8,123 nucleotides of DNA from Alphaproteobacteria bacterium (GTDB lineage: Bacteria > Pseudomonadota > Alphaproteobacteria > Micavibrionales > SZUA-601), in assembly GCA_003250865.1 (NCBI GenBank), contig QKJH01000164.1, positions 1-8,123 on the forward strand, given 5' to 3'. Made by a program: the position numbers and the translations under genes. Shown here one piece after another: positions 5,955 to 8,123 of this stretch (positions are counted from its first letter, which is position 1; each line of letters opens with the position of its first letter). Under the pieces are notes generated by a model. It was given only the letters and a program-made list of their open reading frames with translations. It searched no databases and was not told the origin of the DNA.

Positions 5955-8123
5955 ATGGATCTTTTTAACGAAGAGCAAAATAGTGGAAAAATTGGCACAG
6001 GCAAGAGCGTGGTGACAGTCCTACCGCTACGCCCTTTGAATAAAGGCTACACATACAGTGTTCTGTCCGGTGAAACTGTATCTGCGGGGAGTTATGTTCG
6101 CATTCCAATTGGCAACTCAGAGGTTCTGGGGGTTGTTTGGGACGTAAAGCCGGATGCTAACATTCCCGAAAAACGATTAAAAGAAATACTTGAAGTGTTT
6201 GACATACCGGCCATGCCGCCGTCTTTACGCCGTTTTATTGAATGGGTTTCGGCTTATACGCTTTGTCCTGTTGGACAAACACTTAAAATGGCTGTTGCAG
6301 GGGAGCGGTGTCTTGCTTCGCCAAAAAATATCAAGGCATTTCGTTTGGCTGATGACTATACTTTAGCAATACAAAGAGCCAAGCAGACCAAGACGAGACA
6401 GCGCGTCATCGAATGTTTGGAAGTAATGGGGGCGGGCACGGTAAATGAGATTGCAGCCGAAGCGGGGGTGTCGGCCGGCGTTATCAAGGGCATGGAAGAT
6501 GCAGGCATTGTTCAAAGCTTTACTTTTCAACACGAAGAGAAATGGCCGCATCCAATAGAAAAACTCCCTAATTTACCGGAATTATCCGTTATACAAAAGA
6601 AAACAGCTGACGCACTTGTCATATTAGAAAAAAGTCATAACTTTTCTGTTAGTGTTTTGGATGGTGTAACCGGCTCAGGAAAGACCGAGGTGTATTTTGC
6701 GCCGGTACGTAGTGCTGTGTCTGCCGGACATCAGGTGCTTGTTCTTGTTCCTGAAATTGCCTTGACCCAACAGTTTTTATCAAGGTTTAAAAAAAGATTC
6801 GGTGTTGAACCGGCTCAATGGCATTCAAATATGACCCCGTCTCAGCGACGTAAAGTATGGAGAGGTGTGGCGCGTGGTGAAATACAGGTCGTTGTGGGTG
6901 CCCGCTCGGCGCTGTTTCTTCCGTTTGAAAAACTTGGGCTTATTATTGTTGATGAGGAGCATGACCCTTCTTACAAGCAGGAAGAGGGCGGAACGATTTA
7001 TCACGCGCGTGATATGGCAATCGTACGGGCAAAGCATGAAAATTGTCCTGTGATTTTGGTTTCAGCAACCCCCTCTCTAGAGACTGTGCAAAACATCTGG
7101 GACGGCAAATATCATGAATATCATTTACCGGAACGCCATGGTGGGGCTGTGTTACCAATTGTCGAGGCTATTGATATGCGTACACAAAAAATGCCAAGAC
7201 AGTCATGGGTGTCGCCAATTCTTCTTGAAAGTGTGAAAGAGACACTTTCTAAGGGGGAACAGGCTTTACTGTTTTTAAATCGTCGCGGATATGCTCCGCT
7301 AACGCTTTGCCGTACGTGTGGTGAACGCCTCTCCTGTCCCCAATGTACGTCTTGGCTTGTCGAACATAAAAGCGGTAAAAAGCTGCTTTGTCATCATTGC
7401 GGTTATAGCGAAGGCTTCCCTGAAAAATGCCCGGAATGTGAAGCGGAAGATTCGTTGGCTTCGTGTGGGCCTGGTGTGGAACGAATACATGAGGAAACGC
7501 TTAAATACTTTCCAAATGCATCAATATGCGTCCTTTCTTCTGATATTCAACGTAATCCGAAGAGTTTATCCGATGTTTTGTCGGCAATCGCCCGCAGAGA
7601 GTACGATATTATTATTGGAACGCAGATTATTGCCAAAGGGCATCATTTTCCCCTGTTGACTCTTGTTGGCGTGATTGATGCCGATTTGGGTTTGTCAGGT
7701 AGTGATTTACGGGCAGGAGAACGAACATTCCAGCTGTTACAACAAGTATCAGGACGGGCCGGGCGTGAAAAACAACAGGGACATGTTCTGTTACAAACCT
7801 ATACACCTGAACATCCACTAATGAATGCGCTGGTAGCCAATGATCGTGACCGATTTTACAGTGAAGAAATGCAAGCGCGTAAAACAGCCTTTATGCCGCC
7901 CTATTCCAGACTGGTAGGTGTTGTTATCACTGCCGATACAGATGCACGAGCCAGTGACTTTGCTCATGCGGTTGTTAAAATGGCGCCTATTGAAAAAGAT
8001 GTTACCGTTTTAGGACCCGCCCCCGCTGTTATTCATCAATTGCGGGGATTGTATCGCTATCGCATTCTGGTGCGCTGCCCCAAAGACTATAAAATCCAAA
8101 CTTATATGCGCGCGTGGCTGGAT
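5955..8123 (+). CDS. priA: Primosomal protein N' (PriA), replication-restart 3'-5' helicase, 3' end beyond window
   Basis: PriA recognises stalled or collapsed forks, unwinds the lagging arm with ATP and reloads the replicative helicase. The reading frame is open for 723 codons from the ATG at 5955 to the window end; E. coli PriA has 732, so only a short tail is missing. Domains in order: N-terminal 3'-DNA-binding domain (about 20-115), winged helix (about 145-190), helicase lobes with Walker A GVTGSGKT (237-244), DEEH box (333-336), GTQIIAKGHHFP (from 555) and QQVSGRAGR (596-604). Between them lies a zinc module with Cys452, 455, 461, 464, 479, 482, 492 and 495, whose spacing matches the E. 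coli set exactly. The start is the first ATG after an in-frame TAA at 5937; upstream there is only a weak AAGAG-like ribosome site. The 18 or so residues before VVTVLPL look like a non-conserved extension. The gene diverges from tal; in alphaproteobacteria atpH often follows, but that lies outside the window. Confidence 0.97.
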   Translation, partial: MDLFNEEQNSGKIGTGKSVVTVLPLRPLNKGYTYSVLSGETVSAGSYVRIPIGNSEVLGVVWDVKPDANIPEKRLKEILEVFDIPAMPPSLRRFIEWVSAYTLCPVGQTLKMAVAGERCLASPKNIKAFRLADDYTLAIQRAKQTKTRQRVIECLEVMGAGTVNEIAAEAGVSAGVIKGMEDAGIVQSFTFQHEEKWPHPIEKLPNLPELSVIQKKTADALVILEKSHNFSVSVLDGVTGSGKTEVYFAPVRSAVSAGHQVLVLVPEIALTQQFLSRFKKRFGVEPAQWHSNMTPSQRRKVWRGVARGEIQVVVGARSALFLPFEKLGLIIVDEEHDPSYKQEEGGTIYHARDMAIVRAKHENCPVILVSATPSLETVQNIWDGKYHEYHLPERHGGAVLPIVEAIDMRTQKMPRQSWVSPILLESVKETLSKGEQALLFLNRRGYAPLTLCRTCGERLSCPQCTSWLVEHKSGKKLLCHHCGYSEGFPEKCPECEAEDSLASCGPGVERIHEETLKYFPNASICVLSSDIQRNPKSLSDVLSAIARREYDIIIGTQIIAKGHHFPLLTLVGVIDADLGLSGSDLRAGERTFQLLQQVSGRAGREKQQGHVLLQTYTPEHPLMNALVANDRDRFYSEEMQARKTAFMPPYSRLVGVVITADTDARASDFAHAVVKMAPIEKDVTVLGPAPAVIHQLRGLYRYRILVRCPKDYKIQTYMRAWLD

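Noticed and set aside
7318..7659. 113-codon plus-strand open frame within priA
   Set aside because: It is out of frame with priA over the zinc module and helicase motifs, which are perfectly kept in the priA frame.

Overview
The window is an ordinary, gene-dense chromosomal stretch, at about 45% G+C as judged by eye, and most likely from an alphaproteobacterium. Three things point there. The order sucB - lpd - secreted protein / xerC - DUF484 - transaldolase / priA resembles alphaproteobacterial neighbourhoods (recalled, not searched). The XerC-type recombinase ends in a His-Pro-Arg tail, which I associate with that class. The 2-oxoglutarate dehydrogenase E2 gene sits near a lipoamide dehydrogenase gene. 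The fairly low G+C and tight spacing would suit a host-associated or otherwise streamlined lineage, but I cannot name a genus. The standard genetic code holds: the genes read full length and TAA, TAG and TGA all serve as stops.

Left block, plus strand (1-3550): the last 51 codons of sucB (E2 of 2-oxoglutarate dehydrogenase), a complete HD-superfamily phosphohydrolase gene, lpd (E3), and a small exported protein of unknown function. The HD gene separates two subunits of one enzyme complex. Both the HD gene and lpd have a plausible sigma-70-type promoter just upstream (TTGATA-17 bp-TATAAC, and an extended -10 TGATATAAT), so the block need not be a single transcript.

Middle block, minus strand (3559-5858, read right to left): a short-type transaldolase, a DUF484 protein with a likely GAF-like fold, and a XerC-type tyrosine recombinase. 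The transaldolase-DUF484 gap is 12 bp (6 bp if a GTG start is used) and DUF484 and xerC overlap by one base (TAATG), so this looks like one operon. It converges on the left block with only 8 bp between stop codons and no recognisable terminator.

Right block, plus strand (5955 to window end): priA, the replication-restart helicase, diverging from the transaldolase across a 96-bp intergenic region. 723 codons are present and the gene runs off the end, probably lacking only a short C-terminal piece.

Functionally the window joins central carbon metabolism (TCA-cycle dehydrogenase subunits and a pentose-phosphate enzyme), a nucleotide-type hydrolase, and chromosome maintenance (dimer resolution and fork restart). 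I found no RNA gene, CRISPR array, insertion sequence or prophage, and no gene-free stretch longer than about 100 bp. I do not see a convincing new multi-gene system. The points most worth following are the HD hydrolase placed inside the suc/lpd cluster, the unrecognised exported protein after lpd, and the Pro-to-Ala change in the transaldolase signature.
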